Below, in pieces: positions 49,151-57,737 of a DNA stretch of 64,000 nt (its first letter is position 1; each line of letters starts with the position of its first letter). The stretch comes from Bacillus cereus G9842 (lineage in GTDB: Bacteria > Bacillota > Bacilli > Bacillales > Bacillaceae_G): contig NC_011772.1 of NCBI RefSeq assembly GCF_000021305.1, positions 782,001 through 846,000 on the forward strand, in the 5' to 3' direction. The notes below the pieces were generated by a model that was given only the letters and a program-made list of their open reading frames with translations, made no database searches and was not told the DNA's origin. The translations under genes were made by a program, and so were the position numbers.

Positions 49151-49210
49151 TTGTTCAAGATTGCATACAATCAATATAGTTTTTAAATTCCTATCAGAAT
49201 ACTTGGAGGA
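49151..49210 (+). promoter_or_regulatory. Promoter and possible CymR box of the TcyABC-like operon
   Basis: TTGTTC (49151-49156), 18-base spacer, TATAGT (49175-49180). Five bases later AAATTCCTAT (49185-49194) is the conserved arm of the CymR consensus in reverse orientation; the rest of the motif matches only partly. Confidence 0.45.
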
Positions 49211-49218
49211 TTACAATC

Positions 49219-50016
49219 ATGAAGAAATTATTTTCAGTGCTTGCAGTAACTACATTAGCGATCGGGATTGTAGCCGGCTGCGGTAAAGAAGAGAAAAAAG
49301 ATACAGCTAGTCAAGACGCGTTACAAAAGATTAAACAAAGCGGTGAACTTGTAATTGGTACAGAAGGTACATACCCACCATTTACGTTCCACGATTCAAG
49401 CAATAAATTAACTGGATTTGATGTTGAATTAGCAGAAGAAGTTGCAAAACGTTTAGGTGTAAAACCTGTATTTAAAGAAACACAATGGGATAGCTTACTG
49501 GCTGGCCTAGATGCAAAACGTTTCGATATGGTTGCAAACGAAGTTGGTATTCGTGAAGATCGTCAAAAGAAATACGATTTCTCTAAGCCATACGTTTCAT
49601 CTTCAGCGGCATTAGTTATTGCAAAAGATAAAGATAAGCCTGCTACATTTGCTGATGTAAAAGGACTAAAAGGAGCACAATCTTTAACGAGTAACTATGC
49701 AGATATCGCTAAGAAAAATGGTGCGGAAATTATTGGTGTAGAAGGATTTAGCCAAGCAGCAGAATTATTAGCTTCAGGACGCGTTGACTTCACAATCAAT
49801 GATAAGTTATCAGTACTAAACTACTTAGAAACGAAAAAAGATGCGAAAATTAAAATTGTAGATACTGAAAAAGAAGCTTCAGAAAGTGGATTCTTATTCC
49901 GTAAAGGTAGCACTAAGCTTGTACAAGAAGTAGATAAAGCGTTAGAAGATATGAAAAAAGACGGTACGTATGACAAAATAACGAAAAAATGGTTCGGTGA
50001 AAATGTATCTAAGTAG
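49219..50016 (+). CDS. Amino-acid ABC transporter substrate-binding lipoprotein (TcyA-like)
   Basis: 265 residues. Lipobox IVAGCGKEE (Cys near residue 21), then a family-3 solute-binding domain with TEGTYPPFTFHD, the LTGFDVELAEEVAKRLG motif, and RFDMVANEVGIREDRQKKYDFSKPYV. Length and sequence fit cystine binders such as TcyA. Closely spaced permease and ATPase genes follow. The possible CymR box supports a sulphur-amino-acid role, but other polar amino acids cannot be excluded. Confidence 0.82.
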   Translation: MKKLFSVLAVTTLAIGIVAGCGKEEKKDTASQDALQKIKQSGELVIGTEGTYPPFTFHDSSNKLTGFDVELAEEVAKRLGVKPVFKETQWDSLLAGLDAKRFDMVANEVGIREDRQKKYDFSKPYVSSSAALVIAKDKDKPATFADVKGLKGAQSLTSNYADIAKKNGAEIIGVEGFSQAAELLASGRVDFTINDKLSVLNYLETKKDAKIKIVDTEKEASESGFLFRKGSTKLVQEVDKALEDMKKDGTYDKITKKWFGENVSK

Positions 50017-50701
50017 TGCATTGGTTTCAGATCGATTGTCTACTTGGATAGATATTATGCAGTCTTCCTTCATGCCTATGCTGAAGGAAGCTGTTTTTAC
50101 GACAATTCCATTAACGCTTATTACATTTATTATCGGGATTATACTGGCAACGTTAACAGCGCTCGCACGTATTTCTGGTAGTCGTATTTTACAATGGATT
50201 GCTCGTATCTATGTATCTATCATTCGCGGAACGCCACTTCTTGTACAGTTATTTATTATTTTCTATGGTCTTCCAACTCTTAATATTGAAGTTGAGCCAT
50301 ATACAGCAGCAGTTGTTGGATTTTCATTAAATGTCGGTGCATATGCATCTGAAATTATTCGTGCTTCTATCCTTTCCATTCCGAAAGGGCAGTGGGAAGC
50401 AGCTTACACAATTGGGATGACATATCCACAAGCATTAAAACGTGTTATTTTACCACAAGCAACGCGCGTATCAATTCCACCGCTTTCGAATACATTTATT
50501 AGCTTAGTGAAGGATACTTCATTAGCATCATTAATTTTAGTAACAGAAATGTTCCGAAAAGCGCAGGAGATTGCGGCGATGAACTACGAGTTTTTAATTG
50601 TTTATTTTGAAGCAGGTCTTATTTATTGGGTTATTTGTTTCTTATTATCAATCGTACAACAGATGTTAGAGAAGCGTTCAGAACGCTACACATTAAAATA
50701 A
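50003..50701 (+). CDS. Amino-acid ABC transporter permease (TcyB-like)
   Basis: About 232 residues with five hydrophobic helices and the HisM/GlnP EAA motif ([25 protein letters not shown]). The ATG at 50003 overlaps the end of the binding-protein gene and lacks a strong ribosome binding site; a start at 50057 would also fit. Pairs with the adjacent binding protein and ATPase as a homodimeric importer channel. Confidence 0.85.
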   Translation: MYLSSALVSDRLSTWIDIMQSSFMPMLKEAVFTTIPLTLITFIIGIILATLTALARISGSRILQWIARIYVSIIRGTPLLVQLFIIFYGLPTLNIEVEPYTAAVVGFSLNVGAYASEIIRASILSIPKGQWEAAYTIGMTYPQALKRVILPQATRVSIPPLSNTFISLVKDTSLASLILVTEMFRKAQEIAAMNYEFLIVYFEAGLIYWVICFLLSIVQQMLEKRSERYTLK

Positions 50702-50729
50702 TCCTTTTACAAAAGGAGTTTTTGTTTTT

Positions 50730-51464
50730 ATGATTTCAATTCAGCACTTACAAAAAAGTTTCGGAGATAATACCGTACTAAAGCATATAGATTTAACAGT
50801 TGAGAAAGGCGAGGTTGTTGTTATTATTGGACCGTCTGGATCTGGTAAAACGACATTCTTACGTTGTCTTAACGTACTAGAAACACCAAACGCCGGTAGC
50901 ATTCGCATCGGCAATAAAGAGCTTAATTTTGCTCAAAAAGTATCGAAGAAAGATATTGTAAATCTTCGTACGCAAACAGGTATGGTATTCCAGCACCATA
51001 ACTTATTCCCTCATTTGACAGCACTTCAAAACGTAATGGAAGGACTCATTACAGTGAAAAAAGTAGGGAAAGAAGAAGCGAAGAAAAAAGCAAACTACTT
51101 CCTTGAAAAAGTTGGTTTAGCAGATAAAGTGGATTTATATCCATTTCAATTATCAGGCGGACAACAACAGCGTGTTGGAATTGCGCGCGCGCTTGCGATG
51201 GAGCCGGAAGTGTTACTATTTGATGAGCCGACGTCAGCACTTGATCCTGAACTTGTTCAAGAAGTTCTGAAAGTAATGAAAGAACTTGCTAAAGAAGGTA
51301 TGACGATGGTCATTGTAACGCACGAAATGCGTTTTGCACATCAAATTGCGAACCGTGTTATTTTCATGGATGGCGGTGTCGTTGTTGAACAAGGTACACC
51401 AGAAGATGTATTTACAAATCCAAAAGAAGAACGTACGAAGAAGTTTTTACAAATGTTGCAATAA
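50730..51464 (+). CDS. Amino-acid ABC transporter ATP-binding protein (TcyC-like)
   Basis: 244 residues, polar amino-acid ABC ATPase: Walker [11 protein letters not shown]-loop [13 protein letters not shown], signature [16 protein letters not shown], Walker [15 protein letters not shown], switch VTHEM. Start at 50730 after AAAGGAG. Third gene of the operon, followed by a strong terminator. Assignment to cystine is by analogy to TcyABC and is less certain than the class. Confidence 0.92.
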   Translation: MISIQHLQKSFGDNTVLKHIDLTVEKGEVVVIIGPSGSGKTTFLRCLNVLETPNAGSIRIGNKELNFAQKVSKKDIVNLRTQTGMVFQHHNLFPHLTALQNVMEGLITVKKVGKEEAKKKANYFLEKVGLADKVDLYPFQLSGGQQQRVGIARALAMEPEVLLFDEPTSALDPELVQEVLKVMKELAKEGMTMVIVTHEMRFAHQIANRVIFMDGGVVVEQGTPEDVFTNPKEERTKKFLQMLQ

Positions 51465-51471
51465 ATTAAGG

Positions 51472-51504
51472 AAGGTCTCAAGGCATATGCCTTGAGACCT
51501 TTTT
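51472..51504. terminator. Terminator between tcyC-like gene and sspB
   Basis: AAGGTCTCAAGGC/GCCTTGAGACCTT stem, ATAT loop, T-run. Confidence 0.9.
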
Positions 51505-51515
51505 GCCATATATAT

Positions 51516-51719
51516 TTATTTGTGGAATCCGCCAAGGCTTTGCTCAGCCATTGCAACTAGACGTTTTGTAATTTCTCCACCAACTGAACCGTTAGCACGA
51601 GCCGTAGAATCTGCTCCTAATTGTACACCAAATTCTTGAGCGATTTCGTACTTCATTTGATCGATTGCAGCTGTTGCACCTGGTACTACTAATTGATTTG
51701 AAGAATTTTGGTTTGCCAT
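51516..51719 (-). CDS. sspB: Alpha/beta-type small acid-soluble spore protein
   Basis: 67 residues, same length and nearly the same sequence plan as B. subtilis SspB (MANQNSSN amino terminus). The GPR protease site EFGVQLGAD is near residue 30, and the second conserved block is [17 protein letters not shown]. Binds and protects spore DNA against UV and heat, and is degraded at germination. Start preceded by AAGGAGGA. A SigG-type promoter lies about 120 bases upstream, leaving a leader containing a tRNA-like fold. yheC/D follow as in B. subtilis. Confidence 0.96.
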   Translation of the reverse strand: MANQNSSNQLVVPGATAAIDQMKYEIAQEFGVQLGADSTARANGSVGGEITKRLVAMAEQSLGGFHK

Positions 51720-51759
51720 AGGAATATATCCTCCTTAGAGTTATAAAAGTTTTTTTGGT

Positions 51760-51809
51760 TGGACTAGCTGGAGTTGAACCAGATTATCGCCCCGGTTGGC
51801 GCTAATCCA
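51760..51809 (-). ncRNA. tRNA-like three-way junction in the sspB 5' leader
   Basis: On the minus strand an 8-bp helix TGGATTAG/CTAGTCCA (one G-T pair) encloses two hairpins: CGCC-AACCGG-GGCG (51788-51801) and CTGG-TTCAACT-CCAG (51768-51782). The second loop has the T-loop sequence of tRNAs. It lies between the SigG promoter and the ribosome binding site. No anticodon arm, so not a tRNA. Confidence 0.55.
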
Positions 51810-51831
51810 TCGGTAATTAAGTTTGTACTCA

Positions 51832-51861
51832 TAGTATGGATGTTACCTAGAAAGATATACA
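51832..51861 (-). promoter_or_regulatory. SigG promoter of sspB
   Basis: Minus-strand TGTATA (51856-51861), 17-base spacer, CATACTA (51832-51838). The -10 is a perfect SigG match and the -35 differs from TGAATA by one base. Confidence 0.8.
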
Positions 51862-52169
51862 AAATAATAATTTGTAAATTTTGTCAAAAAAACTTATTGA
51901 TTTCGTAAATTATGAAATAAGAGTAATCGTTGTATTTTTAAGAAAACAGGCCAAACTAAGGAGGATATTAAATATAATTTTCTCATTGTAGCCTGCTACT
52001 TGTAGGCTAATCATTAGCTTCTTATTTATGATTTATTGAAATGAAATCGGTAGCAACTTCATAGTTCTATTTTTAAGTAGGGATGGAGTGACCGCTCCTA
52101 TGCATGGGTAGGTGCTCTCTTCAATCTAAAAAAGAGAGGCTTTAAACGATAACGTATGGAGGAATCATG
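51862..52169. other. Gene-free stretch upstream of the small Cys-rich gene
   Basis: About 300 bases. It contains TAGCCT/AGGCTA (around 51990), GGAGTGACCGCTCC (52085-52098) and GCTCTCT/AGAGAGGC stems (near 52113-52141) suggestive of a structured leader. I recognise no known riboswitch class. Confidence 0.4.
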
Positions 52170-52415
52170 ATGGGGATTTGCCCGCTTTGCAACGCATTAG
52201 AATCACAAACATATTCTTGTCAAAATTGCCAAAGTATACTCCAAGATTATGGGAAGTCTGTAGATTACATAGACGATTATAGTGCCTATATGGATCAAGA
52301 ATTATTAAATGCAGTAGATGGTTTAACGCATAATAATTCAAATGAATATTGCAATCATATTTTTTATTGCGGAGTATGTAACGTGGAAACAGAGGTTGTA
52401 GTAAAACTTGTGTAA
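52170..52415 (+). CDS. Small Cys-rich (zinc-ribbon-like) protein
   Basis: 81 residues from the ATG at 52170 (GGAGG 7 bases upstream). Three Cys pairs, CPLC near residue 4, CQNC near 18, and CNHIFYCGVC near 60, could bind zinc. An acidic central part separates them. Not recognised. It is transcribed opposite to yheD from a structured leader. Confidence 0.65.
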   Translation: MGICPLCNALESQTYSCQNCQSILQDYGKSVDYIDDYSAYMDQELLNAVDGLTHNNSNEYCNHIFYCGVCNVETEVVVKLV

Positions 52416-52419
52416 ATAG

Positions 52420-52454
52420 AAAACTTCCACCTTATTATCTAGGTGGAAGTTTTT
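52420..52454. terminator. Bidirectional terminator
   Basis: AAAACTTCCACCT/AGGTGGAAGTTTT stem between convergent genes; the yheD stop lies in its loop. Confidence 0.9.
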
Positions 52455-53892
52455 GTATTTGTATTTGTGAGTGAATCATAGGGGAAGGGATATGTTCGGT
52501 ATTTGATGAAGCCCCTGATTTTATTTGAGACATTTTTTCTTTTGTATCACGTAAAGAATGTTCAGTTAAGTAGACGGCATATTCGTAAAATAACTGGCGC
52601 GTCATTTCACTTTGCTCTTTTAATTTTTCATCTTGGAATACAGTTCGCCCAGGTTTAGAGTTGGCTTCAAAGAGCCACGGATTTTCCTTTGTGTCTAAAC
52701 CGATATCAAAACCGATTTCTCCAATATTTCCGGTTACTTGTTCATCGAGCGCGTAACTTATTTGTAAGGCAGTATGTTTTAATTTGTTTTCAATTTGAAC
52801 TTGTTTCGTTGAATCTGGAAAAAGCTCTTGTAGCAATTTTGTATCACCGCCGCTATTTACGTGCGTTGTTAAACTGCCTTTGCCGGCGATTTTGGCGACG
52901 ATTGCACTAACTATCCAATTACCGAAATGATTTTTATTTGTATGAATGCGGAAATCAACAGGTTGCCCATCGAAGCGAAGTAACGAAATACCTTGCTGTA
53001 CGATAAACTTTTTTAAATCATGTCCCTTTAATACGTGGTTTAGAAGAGTTTCTAATGATTGATACTTTCTCAGTTTATTTTCTTCATTTTCGCGATAACG
53101 ACAGTAGTAGCAATTCTCTGTTTGAGAATAAAATATTTGATGAATATTTCTACCAAAGCTCCCGTGTATTGGTTTCATGTACACTGATTTATACGTGCCA
53201 AGAAACCGTTCTACTTGTTCAAAATGCTGAAATGCTTCTGTGTTTGGTAATAAGGGTCTAATTGATTCGTCTTTCATAAGAAGTTGATGAACTTCCCATT
53301 TATTGAAAAAACCTGGATTAAACCATGGAATGGAGTAGTCTTGTTCTAACTTTCTTTTTGCTCTGACGATTGGTTTGTAATTTTCTGCTTGTCGATTTGG
53401 TAATCGATCGTAAATGACATTTGGTAAAGGAACCTTTTTCTTTATCCATTGTTTCTCTTGAAAGAAATATCCTTCAATCGTTTCTTCTTCCCAGTTTATA
53501 TGTTGAACGCCAAAGACGAATACGAACGGTCGTAATGAGAATGGTGGTGTTAACAACTCACTGAGGGCAATTGAACGATTTCCTAAAGGGATAGAAGAAT
53601 CATCGTTAAAGCCAGTTGTGAAAATGCCGATTAATGGTCCGAAAATAATTGTTTGGTTTTGTGTGAATGCATGAATAGTGGTTGATTGAGGTAGTAAAAG
53701 TTTTTCAGCAATATGTTTTCCGATAATAATTTCGCGAGTAAAGGAATAATGAATTTTCACCTCTTCACTTGCAATGTGACGTATACCGAAGGAGAGGGAT
53801 GTAATAGGTGGCGTAATAGAAAAAACGTAAGGTAAAGTAATACTATTTGGATGTTCATCTGAAATGTTTAATGTATATATATGTTCTTTCAA
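52435..53892 (-). CDS. yheD: Spore coat-associated ATP-grasp protein YheD
   Basis: 485 residues. YheC/YheD family: an amino-terminal beta-rich segment, then an ATP-grasp domain in the C-terminal half with VYMKPIHGSFGRNI, FIVQQGISLLRFDGQPVDFRIHTNK and GEIGFDIGLDTKENPWLFEANSKPGR. The TTG at 53892 follows AAAGGAGG, whereas an upstream ATG overlaps that site. YheD localises to spores in B. subtilis; the peptide-ligase-type reaction is unidentified. Seventeen bases after yheC. Confidence 0.9.
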   Translation of the reverse strand: MKEHIYTLNISDEHPNSITLPYVFSITPPITSLSFGIRHIASEEVKIHYSFTREIIIGKHIAEKLLLPQSTTIHAFTQNQTIIFGPLIGIFTTGFNDDSSIPLGNRSIALSELLTPPFSLRPFVFVFGVQHINWEEETIEGYFFQEKQWIKKKVPLPNVIYDRLPNRQAENYKPIVRAKRKLEQDYSIPWFNPGFFNKWEVHQLLMKDESIRPLLPNTEAFQHFEQVERFLGTYKSVYMKPIHGSFGRNIHQIFYSQTENCYYCRYRENEENKLRKYQSLETLLNHVLKGHDLKKFIVQQGISLLRFDGQPVDFRIHTNKNHFGNWIVSAIVAKIAGKGSLTTHVNSGGDTKLLQELFPDSTKQVQIENKLKHTALQISYALDEQVTGNIGEIGFDIGLDTKENPWLFEANSKPGRTVFQDEKLKEQSEMTRQLFYEYAVYLTEHSLRDTKEKMSQIKSGASSNTEHIPSPMIHSQIQIQKLPPR

Positions 53893-53912
53893 AATAGGTT
53901 TACCTCCTTTCA

Positions 53913-54965
53913 TTATGGTGTAAAGCGACTGAATTTAAGTGGTCCGTGAAATATCTTTTCAGCTAATGAATCACTATGACGAATGTATTGTTCGTAAGGG
54001 GGAATCGTGTTGACATACATAAGCCAAATTGCGCCTTTTTGATCCATAATGGTGGAAAGTTCTAGTTCAAATAACGAAGAATAAGACTGATCTAGTGTTT
54101 GGAATACTTCATTTAAAATGTCGTGTAAAGCATCTTGCAATAGTTGCACACCCGTACTAGATAGTACGTATTTAATTTTTGAAAATGAATGTAATGAATC
54201 ATCGTCCGTTGTTGAGGGTAAAAGCTGATTAGGAAATGAGCTTTTTTGTATAAATTGACCGATAACATTCCAAGTTTGTTCTTTGTTTTTTTGCAAAATG
54301 GTTCGAATGTGGAGTGGATATGTTAATTGATTTGGTGGTTGTAGCATAGTGTGCGCTATGTAACGGGATGAACGTATGTTAGATTTACACCAAGATATAA
54401 ATTCGTCTGTCCGTTTGATTGTAATAGAAGTATGGTATTTTTCATTTACTGTATCGATATGAAACGTTTTATTTTTGTAAGCAATTCGATATAAGTTATC
54501 CTTAGAATGTATATTAGTGGGGCGTATAATAATATCTTTAGTTTTTAACAACAGTTTGAAAATGTTTTGTATCGTTGCTATTTCAAATTTTGGTATATAA
54601 GGAGACAGTTTCTTATTAGTGAGAAATAAATCATGTAGTTCACTTAAATTAATAAGTGTGTTATTTAAAAAGGTAGTGGAAGGACGATTGTGCAAAGAGT
54701 GAATAATTGATTTTGCTTTTTCAAAGTCTGTTTCCTCGTGAAAAGAATAACGATCATATATATAAGAAGGAATAGGGAATGTTTGCTCTTTCCATTTTCC
54801 TGTATCTGTATCGTAAATAAGACCAGAAACAAGGTCTGTTTTAGGATCAATACAAAATGGCGTAAACTGGGCAACGACATTATGATAAAGCCGAGCGCGT
54901 TTAGCGATTTCGGTGTAATATGTTTGCTCATAATGAAGTTTAGAAGCTAAAAGACCGAGAACCAA
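53913..54965 (-). CDS. yheC: Spore coat-associated ATP-grasp protein YheC
   Basis: 350 residues from a TTG at 54965 (AAAGGAG 8 bases upstream). Same family as YheD: YIYDRYSFHEETDF (the YDR motif), followed by a divergent ATP-grasp region. It lacks the clear KPIHGSFGR lysine motif of YheD (here IIRPTNIHSKDNL), so ATP binding may be lost. Upstream of yheD in one operon; synteny with B. subtilis yheC-yheD. Confidence 0.85.
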   Translation of the reverse strand: MVLGLLASKLHYEQTYYTEIAKRARLYHNVVAQFTPFCIDPKTDLVSGLIYDTDTGKWKEQTFPIPSYIYDRYSFHEETDFEKAKSIIHSLHNRPSTTFLNNTLINLSELHDLFLTNKKLSPYIPKFEIATIQNIFKLLLKTKDIIIRPTNIHSKDNLYRIAYKNKTFHIDTVNEKYHTSITIKRTDEFISWCKSNIRSSRYIAHTMLQPPNQLTYPLHIRTILQKNKEQTWNVIGQFIQKSSFPNQLLPSTTDDDSLHSFSKIKYVLSSTGVQLLQDALHDILNEVFQTLDQSYSSLFELELSTIMDQKGAIWLMYVNTIPPYEQYIRHSDSLAEKIFHGPLKFSRFTP

Positions 54966-55094
54966 CGAAATCACTCCTTTACTACTATTTGCATAATAGG
55001 CGAAGCTATATATTGCAAATACGTTTTTATACCATTATACTTTTGTCCGTATGATGATATGCTATAGTTTTGGAGAAGTGAAAGGTTGATTGTA

Positions 55095-56231
55095 ATGAAT
55101 ATATGGTTAAATATGTTAACGACGACAGGACTCGGAGCAATTATTGGGGGATACACGAATCATTTAGCGATAAAAATGTTATTTCGTCCTCATCGCCCTA
55201 TTTATATCGGAAAGTTTCAAGTTCCATTTACACCAGGATTAATTCCGAAACGTCGTGATGAACTTGCTGTTCAATTAGGGAAAATGGTCGTAGAACATTT
55301 GTTAACACCGGAAGGAATCGGAAAAAAGCTAACAAATGAAGAGTTTCAAAAAGGTTTAATCCACTGGGCGCAAGTGGAAGTGGATAAAGTAATTAAGAAT
55401 GAACAATCACTGCGACATATGTTAGAAAAATGGAATGTAGCGCATGTAGAAGAAGAAGTGACTCAAAAAATTGAATATGTGATTACAGAAAAAATACAGG
55501 CATTTTTAGCTGAGTATTATACATATACATGGGAACAGGCTTTACCTCATTCTGTAAATGAAAAAGTAGAGAATGCGATTCCGAATGTCTCGGCGTTTAT
55601 TTTAGAGCGAGGAATTAGCTTTTTTGAAAGTGAAGAAGGGAAAGGCCGTCTTTCAAAAATGATTGATGATTTCTTTGCTTCTCGCGGAACGCTACTTAAC
55701 TTAGTCGGAATGTTTTTAGGAAATGTAAGTGTAGTGGATCGTGTGCAGCCAGAAGTTATTAAGTTTTTAGGGCAAGATGGTACAAAGCAGCTTTTAACTG
55801 ACGTACTGCAAAAAGAGTGGGAAAAGTTAAAAGGAAGAGATGTAAAAGAATTAGAATCGTTTGTAGAGAAAGAAATGATTGTAAGCTCCGTGTTGTCAGC
55901 AGTTAAAGTAGAGGAAACAGTGAGTAAGTTTTTAAATCAATCTGTTCAGCAAGTATGTGAGCCAGTTCGAGAAACAATTATTGAAAAAGTGGTTCCAAGC
56001 ACAGTAACGAAAGGCTTGAAGTGGGGAACAGAAAACGTAGAGAGTATACTAAACAATCTACATCTTGCGGAAATTGTCCAGCAAGAAGTGTCTACATTCT
56101 CAACAGAAAGATTAGAAGACTTAGTTCTGTCTATTACGAAAAATGAATTGAAAATGATTACGTATTTAGGAGCATTATTAGGTGGAATAATCGGACTCGT
56201 ACAAGGATTGTTACTATTGTTTCTTAGATAA
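55095..56231 (+). CDS. yheB: DUF445 family protein YheB
   Basis: 378 residues from the ATG at 55095. DUF445 layout: an amino-terminal helix ([25 protein letters not shown]), the [11 protein letters not shown] motif, a long helical/coiled middle region, and a C-terminal transmembrane helix ([21 protein letters not shown]). Function is unknown. It is divergent from yheC and followed by yheA, the order seen in B. subtilis. Confidence 0.92.
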   Translation: MNIWLNMLTTTGLGAIIGGYTNHLAIKMLFRPHRPIYIGKFQVPFTPGLIPKRRDELAVQLGKMVVEHLLTPEGIGKKLTNEEFQKGLIHWAQVEVDKVIKNEQSLRHMLEKWNVAHVEEEVTQKIEYVITEKIQAFLAEYYTYTWEQALPHSVNEKVENAIPNVSAFILERGISFFESEEGKGRLSKMIDDFFASRGTLLNLVGMFLGNVSVVDRVQPEVIKFLGQDGTKQLLTDVLQKEWEKLKGRDVKELESFVEKEMIVSSVLSAVKVEETVSKFLNQSVQQVCEPVRETIIEKVVPSTVTKGLKWGTENVESILNNLHLAEIVQQEVSTFSTERLEDLVLSITKNELKMITYLGALLGGIIGLVQGLLLLFLR

Positions 56232-56373
56232 TAAGGTGAGTACATAGAAATAAAAGTGAAATTTCTTCACATCTCTTGCATAGTTTGATATGGTAAGAAG
56301 AGGTGCGTATGTAAATGCACTGAAAAGGCAGTGCGTATGAAAAGCGCTAGCCTTCTAAAGGAGGAAAAATAAA

Positions 56374-56730
56374 ATGACAAAGAACATTCATGATGTTGCA
56401 TATGAATTACAAAAAGCAATCGCTGAAAACGAAGACTTCAAAACTTTAAAAGAGAGCTACGCAGCAGTTCAAGCCGATGCGGCTTCAAAGAACTTATTTG
56501 ATGAGTTCCGTACAATGCAACTTAGCCTACAACAAAAAATGATGCAAGGCCAAGAAATCACTGAAGAAGACAACCAACAAGCACAAGAAGTTGTAGCTCG
56601 CATTCAACAAGATGCTAAAATTACAAAATTAATGGAAACTGAGCAACGCCTAAACGTTGTAATCGGTGACGTTAACAAAATTATCATGAAGCCACTTGAA
56701 GAATTATATAGCGCGCAACAACAAGCGTAA
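56374..56730 (+). CDS. yheA: YheA, YlbF/YmcA family protein
   Basis: 118 residues, entirely helical, with the family segment [25 protein letters not shown] near the start. YlbF/YmcA proteins take part in RNA maturation complexes and competence/sporulation control; YheA itself is a UPF0342 member of unknown role. AAGGAGGAA precedes the ATG. It has its own leader 140 bases after yheB. Confidence 0.92.
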   Translation: MTKNIHDVAYELQKAIAENEDFKTLKESYAAVQADAASKNLFDEFRTMQLSLQQKMMQGQEITEEDNQQAQEVVARIQQDAKITKLMETEQRLNVVIGDVNKIIMKPLEELYSAQQQA

Positions 56731-56736
56731 TAGTGG

Positions 56737-56764
56737 AAGACGCTCCTAAAGGGGCGTCTTTTTA
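56737..56764 (+). terminator. Terminator of yheA
   Basis: AAGACGC/GCGTCTT stem and T-run. Confidence 0.85.
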
Positions 56765-57083
56765 TTGTTTATGACACAGAGAATCGCGTCTTTTACGTAT
56801 ATAAAAGGTGCGATTTTATATTTTCGTTTACACGCATTTGGATTGCGGTGTCTATAAACGCTCGATTGATTCAGCTAATAATCAGTGTTTTTTCATCGCC
56901 ACTCACTGTTTATTATTTGAAATTTATATGAATATAGAGCATATTGAGGGAATTCTCTTTCAGCCATCTCCTATCTATTTCGTAGAGGCGCATTAGTATT
57001 TCGGTGAAACAATTGTAATTTTTACATATAATGTATGTGCTGCGGAGAAAATTAATAGAGATAAATGGAAGAGGTTAGAATAG
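56765..57083. other. Gene-free stretch before the small hypothetical gene
   Basis: About 320 bases. A 62-codon frame at 56808-56996 has no good ribosome binding site and is probably spurious. No other structure seen. Confidence 0.4.
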
Positions 57084-57329
57084 ATGGAGACCCTTATAGA
57101 TTTACATAGTTTTAAAACGGAAATATTAGCGAAACATGTACTTCATATGATGATAGAAAATGATTTCTTTTATCAAGGATCGCAATTGGTTGAAAATATT
57201 TGGGTAAATGATTCAACTATTTTTATAAATAACGTAAAGATACTTACAAAAGGTATTGAGATTTATAAAAAGAATAATGAATTTTATTTAACACGTCAGC
57301 CAGATAGTACTAAAGTAATATTATATTAA
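57084..57329 (+). CDS. Hypothetical small protein
   Basis: 81 residues, preceded by GAAGAGG with 9-base spacing. Mixed alpha/beta, no Cys, no signal peptide or membrane helix. Not recognised. About 50 bases after its end begins the promoter and leader of the ComP-like kinase, so it could be an accessory of that system, but no evidence ties them. Confidence 0.5.
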   Translation: METLIDLHSFKTEILAKHVLHMMIENDFFYQGSQLVENIWVNDSTIFINNVKILTKGIEIYKKNNEFYLTRQPDSTKVILY

Positions 57330-57375
57330 TATAGTATATATAGTGGGAAAGTAGCTTATAATTCTCAAAAATTTG

Positions 57376-57384
57376 TGTTATAAT
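57376..57384 (+). promoter_or_regulatory. Extended -10 promoter of the ComP-like kinase
   Basis: TGTTATAAT is a perfect extended -10; a weak TTATAA -35 lies 17 bases upstream. It would give a leader of about 350 nt before the kinase. Confidence 0.55.
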
Positions 57385-57504
57385 TTTTTCCTAATCTAAC
57401 GATGGTGAGTATATATTTTTATGGGATTCTGATTTTTTAGAAGTGTGTTTAATCTATGTGCTTTTGAAAAATATAGAGCCATTTTTAATGTTTTAGGTGT
57501 AAGA

Positions 57505-57706
57505 TAAATAATTCTATATTTATTGAGGAATGAAAAACAAAAAAATTTTAAGAATACCTAGGGAGGGCAATATATATTTTATTTACCTTTGAAAAAATGC
57601 GGATTTATTTTCAATGTGAAAGTATAAGGTAAATAATTCTATATTTATTGAGGAATGAAAAACAAAAAAATTTCCTTGGATAATACCTAGGGGGGGCAAT
57701 GTATAT
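57505..57706 (+). repeat. Tandem duplication in the kinase leader
   Basis: A 44-base block (starting TAAATAATTCTATATTTATT) is identical at 57505-57548 and 57630-57673, 125 bp apart. Each copy is followed by ATACCTAGGG-A/G-GGGCAAT with the same RBS-like purine run, at about 57554 and 57683. The similarity continues weakly into GGATTTAT-CAATG words. Confidence 0.9.
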
Positions 57707-57737
57707 GGTTGCGTTTGCAAAAGGATTTATGCAATGA
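57705..57737 (+). CDS. Ten-residue ORF overlapping the ComP-like kinase start
   Basis: ATG at 57705 preceded by AGGGGGGCAAT. The product MVAFAKGFMQ ends at a TGA whose first two bases are the last two of the kinase ATG (ATGA overlap). The short frame could couple kinase translation to this ribosome binding site. Whether it is a signal peptide is untested. Confidence 0.35.
   Translation: MVAFAKGFMQ

Noticed and set aside
51760..51809. A tRNA gene
   Set aside because: The T-arm and acceptor-like helix are tRNA-like, but the element is only about 50 bases, with no anticodon arm and no CCA.
56808..56996. A 62-codon ORF starting with GTG
   Set aside because: No usable ribosome binding site, odd composition and no neighbours supporting it.
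57505..57673. A CRISPR array
   Set aside because: Only two copies of the 44-base repeat, one spacer-like interval and no cas genes.
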